64,000 nt of DNA from DATADD01 sp046262355 (GCA_046262355.1 JBHEMX010000091.1:21149-85148), one strand, 5' to 3'. Positions 7,702 to 17,292 are shown, counted from the first letter of the stretch. Numbers and translations: made by a program. The notes: generated from the letters alone by a model not told the origin.

Positions 7702-9453
7702 GTGACGTACCTGTCCCTCTATCGCAAGTACCGGCCTCAGACGTTCGACGAGATCCTCGGCCAGGATGCCGTGTCGCGCACGCTTGCGAATGCCATCGCC
7801 GAGGACCGTGTCGCCCACGCCTATCTGTTCACCGGGCCACGCGGCACCGGCAAGACGAGCACCGCTCGCATCCTCGCCAAGTCGCTCAACTGCGAGCAGG
7901 GGCCGACGCCGAGCCCCTGTGGCGTCTGCACATCGTGCGTCTCGATCGCGGAGGGCTCGTCGATGGACGTTATCGAGATGGACGCGGCGTCCCACTCCAA
8001 GGTGGACGAGACGCGCGACATTCTCGCCGGGGTGCCGCTCGCAACCGCCGGCGGCCGCAGGAAGGTGTACGTGATCGACGAGGTCCACATGCTCTCGACG
8101 CCGTCGTTCAACGCGCTGCTCAAGACGCTCGAGGAGCCGCCGGGCCACGTGTTGTTCGTGCTTGCGACCACGGAGGCCCACAAGGTCCTGCCGACGATCG
8201 TGTCGCGCACCCAGCGCTTCGACTTCCGCCGCGCTCCCACCGACGTCCTCGAGGGGCATCTCGCGCGCATCGCCAAGCTCGAGAACATCGACGTCGAGCC
8301 GGACGCGCTCGCGCTCGTCGCCCGCCACGCCGACGGAGGGTTCAGAGACGCGCTCTCGATCCTCGATCAGCTTGCGAGCCTGGGCGGGCACGTCTCGCTC
8401 GACGACGTCGGCCGGCTGCTGGGCGAGCGGCACGAGGATGCCTTCGCCGCTCTCTTCAACGCCCTTGCAGCAGGCGACGTCGGCACCGTGTTCGAGACGG
8501 TCCACTCGCTCGTCGCCGAGGGCGCCGATGCCCGCCAGCTGGCGATCGGAGCCCTGGGCCACGCTCGCTCGCTGTTGCTCATCCGCACGGCTCCCGACGC
8601 CGAGTCGTTGCTCGACGTGAGCGTCGAGGACGCCCCCCGCCTGCTCGAGCAGGCCGATCGCTTCACCCCCGGGGCGCTGCTGCGCCTGCTGGACCTGCTC
8701 GGCAAGTCACTCACAGAGATGCGCAACGTGCCGAACCACCGGCTGCTGCTGGAACTGGCCCTCGTGCGCGCCGCCGCCCCGGACACCGATCCGTCGGCGA
8801 ACGGGCTCCTCGCTCGGATCGAGCGCCTCGAGCGGCGCCTGGGCATCGCCGAGGTCGCCGGCGACGGCGCGGCCCGGGAGCCGGCCTCGCCCGCGGCCCT
8901 GGATACGGCCCCATCCCCGGCGGCCCCATCCCCGGCGGGCGCACCGGCGGCGCCCAGAGGACCTGCGGCCGTGCCGCCGCGCCGGAGCGAGCCGGCACCC
9001 GCACCGACGGGACAGGAGGCGCCCGAGGAGGCCGCCCAGGTGCAGCCGGCGAGCGGGGACGAGGTCGGCCTCGCCCACGTGAAAGAGGCTTGGCCCGCGA
9101 TCCTCAAGGAGGTCAACAAGAGGAGTAAGCGCGTGTGGGGCCTCCTCAGCCCGTCGCGCCCGTTGCACCTGCAGGGCGAGGCGCTCGTGGTCGAGGTACA
9201 GGCGGAGTTCCATCAGTCCACGATGAGCCAGGAGCGCAATAGGGCGTTGCTCGCCGACTCCGTCCATGCGGCGCTCGGGATCCGTCCCCGGGTCGCGTTC
9301 GATGCCGCCCGTGCCGCGGCGCCCTCGGCGCCCGACGTTGTCGATCTCGCCGACACGACTGCGGTCGAGGGGCCCAAGCACGACCCGATCGACCTGCTCA
9401 AGAAGGGCCTCAAGGCAGAGGTCGTCGAGGAGACCGACAACCGGGGGAGCTGA
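7702..9453 (+). CDS. dnaX: DNA polymerase III subunit gamma/tau
   Basis: Clamp-loader ATPase that opens the beta clamp and couples the polymerase cores. Walker A is GPRGTGKTS (45-53), a zinc knot uses C64, C73, C76 and C79, and Walker B is VYVIDEVHML (about 119-128). A Pro/Ala-rich linker at about 395-455 precedes a tau-type C-terminal domain (HVKEAWPAILKEVNKRSKRVW). The start is a GTG just after the SRP RNA, in the usual MTYLSLYRKYRPQTF position. No slippery A-run for gamma production was noticed. Length 583 aa. It is followed directly by ybaB. Confidence 0.95.
   Translation: MTYLSLYRKYRPQTFDEILGQDAVSRTLANAIAEDRVAHAYLFTGPRGTGKTSTARILAKSLNCEQGPTPSPCGVCTSCVSIAEGSSMDVIEMDAASHSKVDETRDILAGVPLATAGGRRKVYVIDEVHMLSTPSFNALLKTLEEPPGHVLFVLATTEAHKVLPTIVSRTQRFDFRRAPTDVLEGHLARIAKLENIDVEPDALALVARHADGGFRDALSILDQLASLGGHVSLDDVGRLLGERHEDAFAALFNALAAGDVGTVFETVHSLVAEGADARQLAIGALGHARSLLLIRTAPDAESLLDVSVEDAPRLLEQADRFTPGALLRLLDLLGKSLTEMRNVPNHRLLLELALVRAAAPDTDPSANGLLARIERLERRLGIAEVAGDGAAREPASPAALDTAPSPAAPSPAGAPAAPRGPAAVPPRRSEPAPAPTGQEAPEEAAQVQPASGDEVGLAHVKEAWPAILKEVNKRSKRVWGLLSPSRPLHLQGEALVVEVQAEFHQSTMSQERNRALLADSVHAALGIRPRVAFDAARAAAPSAPDVVDLADTTAVEGPKHDPIDLLKKGLKAEVVEETDNRGS
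8907..8936 (+). repeat. Tandem 15-bp repeat in the dnaX linker
   Basis: GGCCCCATCCCCGGC occurs twice back to back and encodes APSPA-APSPA in the flexible Pro/Ala linker. It keeps the reading frame, so copy number could vary between strains without harm. Confidence 0.8.
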
Positions 9454-9460
9454 GAACGAG

Positions 9461-9790
9461 ATGAAGGACCTGCAGAAGATGATGCGGGAGGCTCAGAAGA
9501 TGGCCGCCCAGGTGCAAGAGGCCCAGGCGGCCCTGGCCGAGGTGCAGTTCGAGGGCTCCGCGGGCGGCGGAGCCGTGCGCGCCGTCGTTACCGGCGACCA
9601 GCGCGTGACGAGCGTGACGATCGATCCCGACATGTTCGAGGGAGTGCCCGATCAGGACGACGTCGAGATGCTCGGCGACGCCGTGACTGCGGCGGTCAAC
9701 GACGCGCTCACCAAGGCGCGCGAGGCGCAGGAAGAGGCGATGGGCCCGATCGCCGGCATGGGGGGAGGCCTCGGCCTCCCCGGGATGTGA
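9461..9790 (+). CDS. ybaB: YbaB/EbfC family nucleoid-associated protein
   Basis: Small dimeric DNA-binding protein, 109 aa, found beside dnaX and recR in many bacteria. It begins MKDLQKMMREAQKMAAQVQE, a helical N-terminus typical of the family, continues with the GGGAVRAVVTGDQRV strand region and ends in a Gly/Met-rich tail (GPIAGMGGGLGLPGM). The ATG at 9461 is chosen because the homologous region starts there; the frame is open further upstream but overlaps dnaX. Seven bases separate it from the dnaX stop. Confidence 0.92.
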   Translation: MKDLQKMMREAQKMAAQVQEAQAALAEVQFEGSAGGGAVRAVVTGDQRVTSVTIDPDMFEGVPDQDDVEMLGDAVTAAVNDALTKAREAQEEAMGPIAGMGGGLGLPGM

Positions 9791-9819
9791 GCGGCGCGCC
9801 GGGCGCGGCGCGAACGGGG

Positions 9820-9989
9820 CGCTAGTGGTCCGTCGCGTAAGTACCGCCAGCACCGAGAGCGTTCCTGCGCGCCGAGGGCAAGGCGCGAGGAGTCGAGCGT
9901 ACCTTGAGGTACGTGAGCGACGAGCAACGCAGCCATCGGTGATGCAGGGGCGCTCGAATGCATCGGTGATTTGCGCGACGGGGCGCTAG
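9820..9989. mobile_element. MITE-like element, copy 1 (between ybaB and recR)
   Basis: This 170-bp unit recurs at 55878-56047 with only two interior differences. The ends form an imperfect inverted repeat: TGGTCCGTCGCGTAAGT on the left against the complement of ATTTGCGCGACGGGG on the right. Both ends are bounded by CGCTAG here and by CACTAG in the other copy, so the G/A variant matches on both flanks of each copy, as expected for target-site duplications. Inside are hairpin-forming segments (GTACCTTGAGGTAC at about 9920, CCTGCGCGCC paired with GGCGCGAGG) and a direct repeat CATCGGTGAT. It encodes no protein. It splits the usual ybaB-recR neighbourhood and ends one base before the recR start codon. 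Confidence 0.82.
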
Positions 9990-10604
9990 TTGTACGCGGA
10001 GCCCGTCCAGCGACTCATCGACGAGCTCGCGCGGCTGCCCGGCATCGGTCCCAAGAGCGCTCAGAGGGTTGCGTTCCACCTCCTCAAGGTCACGCCCGCG
10101 AGCGCCCGCCAGCTCGCCGCCGCGATCGTCGAGGTCAAGGAGAAGGTGCGGCTCTGCCGGCTGTGCTTCAACGTCTCGGACGCCGAGCTATGCGAGTACT
10201 GTCGCGACGCGCGCCGCGACGCCTCGCTCGTCTGCGTCGTTCAAGAGCCGCCCGACATCGTTGCGATCGAGCGCACTCGTGAGTTCCGGGGCCTGTATCA
10301 CGTGCTGCAGGGAGCGATCTCGCCGATCGAGGGCATCGGGCCGGAGGAGTTAAGGGTCTCTGAGCTGTTGGAGCGCATCAAGGCGCCTATGGAGGGCCAT
10401 CCTCCGGTGGAGGAGGTGATCGTCGCCACGAATCCCAACGTCGAGGGCGAGGCGACCGCGATGTACCTCGCGCGTCTGCTCACCCCGCTGGGCTTTCCGG
10501 TGACGCGCCTCGCCAGCGGGCTTCCCGTGGGCGGCGATCTCGAGTATGCGGACGAGGTCACTCTCGGGCGCGCGCTCGAGGGTCGCAGACGCATCGGGAG
10601 CTGA
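9990..10604 (+). CDS. recR: Recombination mediator RecR
   Basis: RecFOR pathway protein that helps load RecA on gapped DNA. The N-terminus YAEPVQRLIDELARLPGIG and helix-hairpin-helix (IGPKSAQRVAFHLL) are standard. The zinc finger uses C56, C59, C68 and C71, and the Toprim domain starts at VCVVQEPPDIVAIE. Length 204 aa is normal. The start is TTG at 9990, immediately after the CTAG end of the MITE-like element, so the upstream initiation region (ACGGGG about 8 bases before) comes from the element. Expression may therefore depend on it. Confidence 0.95.
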   Translation: MYAEPVQRLIDELARLPGIGPKSAQRVAFHLLKVTPASARQLAAAIVEVKEKVRLCRLCFNVSDAELCEYCRDARRDASLVCVVQEPPDIVAIERTREFRGLYHVLQGAISPIEGIGPEELRVSELLERIKAPMEGHPPVEEVIVATNPNVEGEATAMYLARLLTPLGFPVTRLASGLPVGGDLEYADEVTLGRALEGRRRIGS

Positions 10605-10647
10605 CGGGTCGACCTGCCCGGGGCCGCCGGCGCGATAGCGTGGCTTG

Positions 10648-11946
10648 ATGGCGCTGGTGGTTCAGAAGTACGGCGGAACCTCGGTCGGCGACGCCGAACG
10701 CATCAAGCATGTGGCCCAGCGGGTCGTCGGCGCGGCGGACGCGGGACAGCGCGTCTGTGTGGTCGTCTCCGCCATGGGGCACACGACCGATGAGCTCGTC
10801 GAGCTCGCGGCGCAGATTTCTTCCGCTCCACACGACCGAGAGCTCGACATGTTGCTTACCGCCGGCGAGCGCATCTCGATGGCCCTGCTGTCGATGGCGA
10901 TCAACGAGCTCGGTCGGGAGGCGATCTCGTTCACCGGCTCGCAGGCGGGCATCGTGACCGACACGAAGCACGGCAAGGCGCGCATCGTCGACGTGAGGGC
11001 ACGGCGCGTCCTTGATGCGCTCGACGCCGGAAAGATCGCGATAGTCGCGGGGTTCCAGGGGGTCTCAACCGATCTCGACGTCACGACCCTCGGCCGTGGC
11101 GGCTCCGATACGAGTGCCGTGGCGCTCGCGGCTGCGCTGGGGGCGGACGTCTGCGAGATACACACGGACGTGAGCGGTGTCTTCACAGCGGATCCACGCA
11201 TCGTCCCCGAGGCGCGCAAGCTCCACGCGGTGTCCTACGAGGAGATGCTCGAACTGTCGTCGAGCGGGGCGAAGGTGCTCATGTTGCGCTCGGTCGAATA
11301 CGCTCGCAACCACGGCGTGCTCGTCCACGTACGCTCGTCGTTCTCCGACGAGGAGGGCACGTGGATAAGGGAGGAAGACGAACGCATGGAACAGGCGATC
11401 ATCTCCGGGATCGCGCACGACGACTCCGAGGCCAAGGTCACGATACTCGGCGTTCCCGACCGGCCCGGCGTCGCGGCGCGCGTCTTCCGTCCGCTCGCGA
11501 GCGAGGGCGTCAACATCGACATGATCGTGCAGAACGCGTCTGAGGCCGGACGCACCGATATCTCCTTCACGATGCCCAAGGAAGAGTTGCGGCGCGCCGA
11601 GCCGGTGCTCAAGGCGACCGCGGAGGCGGTGGGGGCGGCCGGTGTGCAGACCGATGCAGACATCGCGAAGGTGTCTCTCGTCGGCGCAGGCATGAAGACG
11701 CATCCCGGTGTCGCCGCCGACATGTTCGATGCGCTGGCCGAGGCCGGCATCAACATCGACATCATCTCGACATCGTCCATCCGCATCTCGTGCGTGGTGC
11801 AAGCCTCCGAGGTCGAGGAGGCGGTCCGTGCGATTCACGACAGGTTCCGACTGGCGACCGATGTCGTGTTGCGCGAGAAGCATCCGGCGACCGTCACCGA
11901 CGAGTTGCGGGCGTTGCGTCCGGACGCAACAGAGAGCGCCTCATGA
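10648..11946 (+). CDS. ask: Aspartate kinase (alpha subunit)
   Basis: Phosphorylates aspartate, the first step towards lysine, threonine, methionine and diaminopimelate. It begins MALVVQKYGGTSVGD, the family kinase signature, with substrate loop GFQGVSTDLDVTTLGRGGSD and two C-terminal ACT domains (about residues 263-410) for feedback by lysine and threonine. ATG at 10648 is preferred to the TTG one codon earlier. No clear ribosome site precedes it. It overlaps asd by ATGA, so the two are co-expressed. Length 432 aa fits the actinobacterial alpha subunit. Confidence 0.96.
   Translation: MALVVQKYGGTSVGDAERIKHVAQRVVGAADAGQRVCVVVSAMGHTTDELVELAAQISSAPHDRELDMLLTAGERISMALLSMAINELGREAISFTGSQAGIVTDTKHGKARIVDVRARRVLDALDAGKIAIVAGFQGVSTDLDVTTLGRGGSDTSAVALAAALGADVCEIHTDVSGVFTADPRIVPEARKLHAVSYEEMLELSSSGAKVLMLRSVEYARNHGVLVHVRSSFSDEEGTWIREEDERMEQAIISGIAHDDSEAKVTILGVPDRPGVAARVFRPLASEGVNIDMIVQNASEAGRTDISFTMPKEELRRAEPVLKATAEAVGAAGVQTDADIAKVSLVGAGMKTHPGVAADMFDALAEAGINIDIISTSSIRISCVVQASEVEEAVRAIHDRFRLATDVVLREKHPATVTDELRALRPDATESAS
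11386..11946 (+). CDS. Aspartate kinase beta subunit from an internal start
   Basis: In corynebacteria and Bacillus, the ACT-domain half of aspartokinase is also made from an in-frame internal start and forms an alpha2beta2 enzyme. Here the in-frame ATG at 11386 (MEQAIISGIAHDDSEAKVTI) is preceded by AGGGAGGAAG at 11368-11377, a ribosome site stronger than that of the full-length start. The product would be 186 aa and contain both ACT domains. This is an inference from position and sequence; protein data would be needed to prove it. Confidence 0.6.
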   Translation: MEQAIISGIAHDDSEAKVTILGVPDRPGVAARVFRPLASEGVNIDMIVQNASEAGRTDISFTMPKEELRRAEPVLKATAEAVGAAGVQTDADIAKVSLVGAGMKTHPGVAADMFDALAEAGINIDIISTSSIRISCVVQASEVEEAVRAIHDRFRLATDVVLREKHPATVTDELRALRPDATESAS

Positions 11947-12980
11947 GACTCGTGGTCGTCGGCGCCACGGGTGCTGTGGGCACCGAGATCCTCCGCATCC
12001 TCGAGGAGCGAACGTTCCCCGCGGACGCGGTCGTTCCGGTTGCGTCGGCGCGCTCGGCGGGACGCAGACTCGGCTTCGGAGGTGACTCGATCGAGGTCGT
12101 CCCACTCCGTCCCGAGGTCTTCGAGGATGCCGATATGGCACTGTTCGACGTTCCCGACGACGTCGCGCTCGAGTGGGCCCCCGTCGCCGCGGCGCGCGAT
12201 TGCGTGGTCGTGGACAACTCGGCGGCGTGGCGCATGGATGGAGCGGTGCCTCTCGTCGTGCCCGAGATCAACCCCGCGGCCCTCGAAGACCTGCCGAAAG
12301 GCATCGTCGCGAGTCCCAACTGCACGACTCTGGCGATGGTCGTGCCGCTATGGGCGCTGCACGTGGGAGCGGGGCTCCGGCGCGTGATCCTTGCCTCGTA
12401 CCAAGCGGTCTCTGGAGCTGGGAAGGGGGGCGTCGACGAGCTGTGGGATCAGATCGAGAGGGCGGTGAAGGATCCAGAAGCCGTGCGCGACGGATCGGCG
12501 CGCGATGTATTGGAAGCGGGATCCGTGTTCGCTCACCCCATAGCGATGAACGTCATCCCGCAGTGTGGTTCGATCAAAGACGACGGCTACACGAGCGAAG
12601 AGCTGAAGCTGTGCCATGAAACGCGCAAGATCATGTCGCTTCCGGATCTGCCGGTGACGGCGACCTGCGTGCGGGTTCCGGTTGTCAAGGGACATGGGGT
12701 CGCGGTGCACGCAGAGTTCGCTCGCGCGATCGCGGCGACCGAGGCGCGCGAGTGGCTCGCCGGGGCGGCAGGAGTGGCGTTGTCAGACGACGTCGCGGCG
12801 GCGATCTACCCCACCCCGCTCGAGGCGGCGGGCCGCGACGCTTGTTACGTGGGCCGCATCCGGCGGGATCTGTTCGACGATCACGCGCTCGAGCTCTTCT
12901 GCGTCGCCGACAACCTCCGCAAAGGTGCGGCGCTCAACACGGTCCAGATCGCGGAGCGGCTCTGCGCGCCGCGCGGCTGA
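11943..12980 (+). CDS. asd: Aspartate-semialdehyde dehydrogenase
   Basis: Reduces aspartyl phosphate to aspartate semialdehyde with NADPH, directly after aspartate kinase. The Rossmann start MRLVVVGATGAVGTEIL binds NADP; the catalytic Cys is C127 in SPNCTTLAM; the acceptor region SYQAVSGAGKGG is present. Start ATG 11943 overlaps the ask stop (ATGA). Length 345 aa is normal. Confidence 0.96.
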   Translation: MRLVVVGATGAVGTEILRILEERTFPADAVVPVASARSAGRRLGFGGDSIEVVPLRPEVFEDADMALFDVPDDVALEWAPVAAARDCVVVDNSAAWRMDGAVPLVVPEINPAALEDLPKGIVASPNCTTLAMVVPLWALHVGAGLRRVILASYQAVSGAGKGGVDELWDQIERAVKDPEAVRDGSARDVLEAGSVFAHPIAMNVIPQCGSIKDDGYTSEELKLCHETRKIMSLPDLPVTATCVRVPVVKGHGVAVHAEFARAIAATEAREWLAGAAGVALSDDVAAAIYPTPLEAAGRDACYVGRIRRDLFDDHALELFCVADNLRKGAALNTVQIAERLCAPRG

Positions 12981-13047
12981 GAGAGTTCATGGCTGCGTTC
13001 GAGGCGCGCCACCCTGCGGCCACATCGCGCCTCTACCTTCTTGGAAG

Positions 13048-13068
13048 AAACCCGACCCGATCGGGTTT
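13048..13068 (+). terminator. Possible terminator hairpin downstream of asd
   Basis: AAACCCGA and TCGGGTTT form an 8-bp stem around a 5-base loop, 67 bases after the asd stop. There is no long T run beyond the TTT in the stem, so efficiency is uncertain. Confidence 0.45.
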
Positions 13069-13170
13069 CAGCGGGATCTGAGCAGGCGCGAGGAAAGGGC
13101 CTCTCGTGGGGGGCCCGCGTGAGAACAGGGGCCCTGGTCAGCAGGATGCCGACGATCGTGCCGAGCGTGG

Positions 13171-13583
13171 ATGCCGCGCCGATCAGTGCAGCAAGCGCGC
13201 GCCCTCGCCCACCTCCTGCGGCGGTTCGTAGTGCGACGGATCGTGTCGGCCGACTACGTGCGCTGCACGCAAACCGTCGAGCCGTTGAGCCGCTCGCTTG
13301 GGATCCTGGTCGTGGAGGAGCCGTTGCTCTCGGAGGTCGGCTATCCGGGACGTGAGGAAGATGCGCTCGAGCTGCTGCGCCGCCACCAGGAGCCCGGGGG
13401 TGCAGTCGTCGCATGCAGCCAGGGTGACGTTATCCCCGATCTCTTGAGCCGGCTCGCTGCGCTCGACCGCGTACCGCCGCGAGACGAGTTCGTCGCTTAC
13501 AAAGGCAGCGTGTGGGTCCTGTGCTTCTCGGCCGCAGGCTATGTGCGCTCGAGTACTTCCCTCCGCCGGACCTCGGGGGGTGA
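13171..13583 (+). pseudogene. SixA-like histidine phosphatase remnant
   Basis: The middle of a phosphohistidine phosphatase is recognisable: QARALAHLLRR, IVSADYVRCTQTVEPLSRSLG, VVACSQGDVIPDLL and KGSVWVLCF. The N-terminal LVRHA motif with the catalytic His is missing; a possible trace (RLYLL) lies at about 13027 in another frame after an ATG at 12989, with a stop at 13120 between. At the 3' end the frame must shift near 13552 to give the family's usual ending (YFPPPDLGG then TGA at 13581). SixA removes phosphate from phosphohistidine, but with the catalytic end gone this copy should be inactive, unless the breaks are assembly errors. Confidence 0.6.
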
Positions 13584-13765
13584 GCGCGGGCGATCGCCGT
13601 GGGGAAGAGAGAGGCCGAGGCGGCGTGGGGAGAGGTTCGGGAGGTCTCCACCTAGGGCGGACTTCGTCGCCCCGGCCGTCGACCAGCATGAGGCACGAGG
13701 GCGCGCCGAAGGTGGATTTCGCGACCCGCGGCGGATCGGCGTCTCCCGACCGGGGCCCAGACCTC

Positions 13766-14392
13766 TCAGTGGATCAGGTCTCTGCGCAGCCCTTCGGTGG
13801 CCGCCTCCGTACGGTCGCGCACTCCGAGCTTCCTGAAGATGTTCTTGAGGTAGGTCTTCACGGTCTCCTCGGCAAGCCCGACCTCCTGAGCGATCTCGCG
13901 CGTCGACTTCCCGAAGCTGATCTCCTGGAGGACCATCAGCTCACGCTCGTTGAGCGCCTTCGGGTCGCGCTCGCCGATGCGGCCGAAGATCCCTGCGGTG
14001 ACGCTGGGATCGAGCACCGACCGGTGCGCGGCCACGTCCCTGATGCCTTGCAGCAGCGCGGCGCGCGACGAGCCCTTGGTGAGGTAGCCGTCCGCCCCCG
14101 CCCTGATCGCCTCGGACACCGTCTCGGTGTCCGTGTACATCGTCAGGACGAGCACCTTCTTGTCCGGGAAGCTCTTCTTGATGCGCCTGGTCGCCTCGAG
14201 CCCGCTCAGCGAGCGGCCGAGGTTGACGTCCATCAGGACGATGTCGACGTGTTCGCTCCCGAGCGCGTCCAGTGCGCCGGCGGCCGAGGTCGTGACTCCC
14301 GCTATCTCGACGTCGTCCTCCATCGACAGCATGGTCTCCAGACCCTGCGTAACAAGAGCGTGATCATCGACGATCAGCACCCGAAGGCTCAT
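13766..14392 (-). CDS. NarL/FixJ-family response regulator
   Basis: Receiver domain with acidic pocket (VDDH) and phospho-acceptor D55 in VLMDVNLGR, then a LuxR-type helix-turn-helix (NERELMVLQEISFGKSTREIAQEVGLAEETVKTYL). It should bind DNA when phosphorylated. ATG 14392 (MSLRVLIVDDH) is chosen because the receiver domain begins there. No histidine kinase is adjacent, so its partner is unknown. The last ~60 residues are a complete GerE domain. Length 208 aa. Confidence 0.9.
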   Translation of the reverse strand: MSLRVLIVDDHALVTQGLETMLSMEDDVEIAGVTTSAAGALDALGSEHVDIVLMDVNLGRSLSGLEATRRIKKSFPDKKVLVLTMYTDTETVSEAIRAGADGYLTKGSSRAALLQGIRDVAAHRSVLDPSVTAGIFGRIGERDPKALNERELMVLQEISFGKSTREIAQEVGLAEETVKTYLKNIFRKLGVRDRTEAATEGLRRDLIH

Positions 14393-14614
14393 CCGGCACC
14401 CCGTTCTCCAATTCTTTCCAGGCGGTGGTGCCACGCTTATCGGCAATCACTGGCGAGAGGTTGAGGCCGGGCGCTTGCCGGCGCCCTCGTCCGAGGGACG
14501 GAGCCGAGGCTCGGTCGAGCGACGAGCGCCCTCGCCGTCGGGATACCGGCGGGCGTCGCCGCCCGCCAAGCTGGCGCGAGCACCTGGACAGACGAACCCT
14601 TAGGGGGTACGAAG

Positions 14615-14782
14615 ATGAAGGTCGAGCACGATCTGCGCGAGCTGCGGGACCTCGAAGCCCTATGGGGCGTGCCCGAGGGTGGTCACGACGAGTCCCCTTC
14701 GGGTGCGGCCGCAGCGCTTGCGATCGTCGCCTTCATGGCGTTCGTGATGGGCCTTGCAGTGGCGGGGGTGATCCTGCTGTAA
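14615..14782 (+). CDS. Small membrane protein, 55 aa
   Basis: A short frame preceded by AGGGGG 7 bases before the ATG. The product begins MKVEHDLRELRDLEALWGV, a charged amphipathic N-terminus, and ends in one hydrophobic helix (residues about 31-55, AAAALAIVAFMAFVMG onwards). Its stop lies 31 bases from the convergent saccharopine-dehydrogenase-like gene. I do not recognise the family. The strong ribosome site, the clean split between charged and hydrophobic halves and the lack of an overlapping gene support that it is real. A role as a small regulatory or stress membrane peptide is possible but unproven. Confidence 0.6.
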   Translation: MKVEHDLRELRDLEALWGVPEGGHDESPSGAAAALAIVAFMAFVMGLAVAGVILL

Positions 14783-14813
14783 CTGCTGTAAGGGACCGGC
14801 CGGTGGGGGGCCC

Positions 14814-16025
14814 TTAGGAGGGCGAGCGCTCTTGGATGCCGTGAGGCGCGCCGAGCTCGGCGAGGAGCTCGAGGAACGGCTCTGCGTCGAAGGCCTCGGG
14901 CCCGAGCACGCCCGCGCCCGTCCATGCGCCGGTCGCGAGGAGCTCCAGCGCCACCACCGGATTGAGCGCGGTCTGCAGCACTACCGCTTGATGCCCGAAG
15001 TCCTTCATGCAGCGATCGTTGTCCATGACGTGATAGAGGTAGACCTCCCGAGGGCGCCCGTCCTTGCCCGTCCCCTTGACCCACGTCCCGGCGCAGGTCT
15101 TGCCGTGCATCACGTGGCCCAGCGTGGCGGGATCCGGCAGAACCGCGGCGACGACGTCGCGCGGCGCAACCTCGACGCCTCGAACGCGCACCGGGTGGGT
15201 CGAGTCGAGTCCCAGCAGATGCAGGGTGTTGAGCACGCCGATGAACTCGTCACCCAACCCGTACTTGAACGTGATGCGCCCGCAGTCGATCCAGCGAGGG
15301 ACGAGCAGCACTTCTTCGTGCTCCACGTTGACGCACTCGACGGGACCGATGCCCTCGGGAAACTCGAAGATCTCCGGCTCCGAGAAGGGAGGGGTTGTGT
15401 ACCAGCCCCGGTCGCGCTCGTAGATCACCGGCGGGTTGAGGCACTCCTCGATCGTGGTCCAGATCGAGAACGTCGGCGCGAACGCGTGTCCCTCCACCTC
15501 GAGGTTGGCGCCGTCGCGCACGCCGATCTCGTCGATGCTCGAGAATAGGTGGTCCGCGGCGTAGCGGGCGAACACATCCGAGAGCCCCGGCTCGACGCCG
15601 ATGCCGACGAGCGCCAGGAGCCTCGCGTCCGTCCAGCGCTGGTGCGCCTCGAGCTGTGCGTCGCCGAGCTTCACCCCCGTGAGGCTGTAGGGCTCCTCCG
15701 GATGTGGCTCGGACAGGGTCATGGCCATGTCGAGATAGGTGCAGCCGGCATCGAAAGCCGCGTCGAAGATGGGAGGGTTGAAGCGAGGATCGACTGCGTT
15801 GACGATGGCGTCGACACGCTCCGCCCGAGCGCACGCCGCGATCGCCTCGCGATCCGAGGCATCGAGCGCGGCGGCGATCTCGTGCTCGCCGTGCGCACCG
15901 AGAGCGCGCTCCGCCCGCGCTTGATCGATGTCGGTGAGCACGAGGTGCTCGATGAAGTTGCGCCGGCGTGCCACCGCTACCAGCGCACTGCCGACACCGC
16001 CCGCTCCGACCACCAGGACCCTCAT
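14814..16025 (-). CDS. Saccharopine dehydrogenase-like NAD(P)-dependent oxidoreductase
   Basis: Rossmann-fold enzyme beginning MRVLVVGAGGVGSALVAVA with an acidic residue (TDIDQ) at the end of beta2 that suggests NAD preference. The C-terminal saccharopine-dehydrogenase domain follows (PGLSDVFARYAADH, FKYGLGDEFIGVLNTLHLLG). The family includes lysine-forming saccharopine reductases, lysine 6-dehydrogenase and carboxynorspermidine synthase; the exact reaction cannot be chosen here. Length 403 aa. It is 16 bases upstream of the MFS gene stop on the same strand orientation, so the MFS gene and this one may share a transcript. Confidence 0.82.
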   Translation of the reverse strand: MRVLVVGAGGVGSALVAVARRRNFIEHLVLTDIDQARAERALGAHGEHEIAAALDASDREAIAACARAERVDAIVNAVDPRFNPPIFDAAFDAGCTYLDMAMTLSEPHPEEPYSLTGVKLGDAQLEAHQRWTDARLLALVGIGVEPGLSDVFARYAADHLFSSIDEIGVRDGANLEVEGHAFAPTFSIWTTIEECLNPPVIYERDRGWYTTPPFSEPEIFEFPEGIGPVECVNVEHEEVLLVPRWIDCGRITFKYGLGDEFIGVLNTLHLLGLDSTHPVRVRGVEVAPRDVVAAVLPDPATLGHVMHGKTCAGTWVKGTGKDGRPREVYLYHVMDNDRCMKDFGHQAVVLQTALNPVVALELLATGAWTGAGVLGPEAFDAEPFLELLAELGAPHGIQERSPS

Positions 16026-16041
16026 GAGCGCGGCATCCTAT

Positions 16042-17292
<1,251 letters not shown>

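Noticed and set aside
9266..9460. Longer YbaB with an extra N-terminal part
   Set aside because: The extra codons overlap the dnaX tail in another frame, and family similarity begins at 9461.
9652..9963. Open frame inside the MITE-like element on the minus strand
   Set aside because: It has no protein-like pattern, spans the element's repeats and overlaps ybaB; it is a by-product of base composition.
13541..14464. Plus-strand open frame across the NarL-type regulator
   Set aside because: It is the shadow of the regulator gene on the other strand; GC-rich codon bias leaves antisense frames open.
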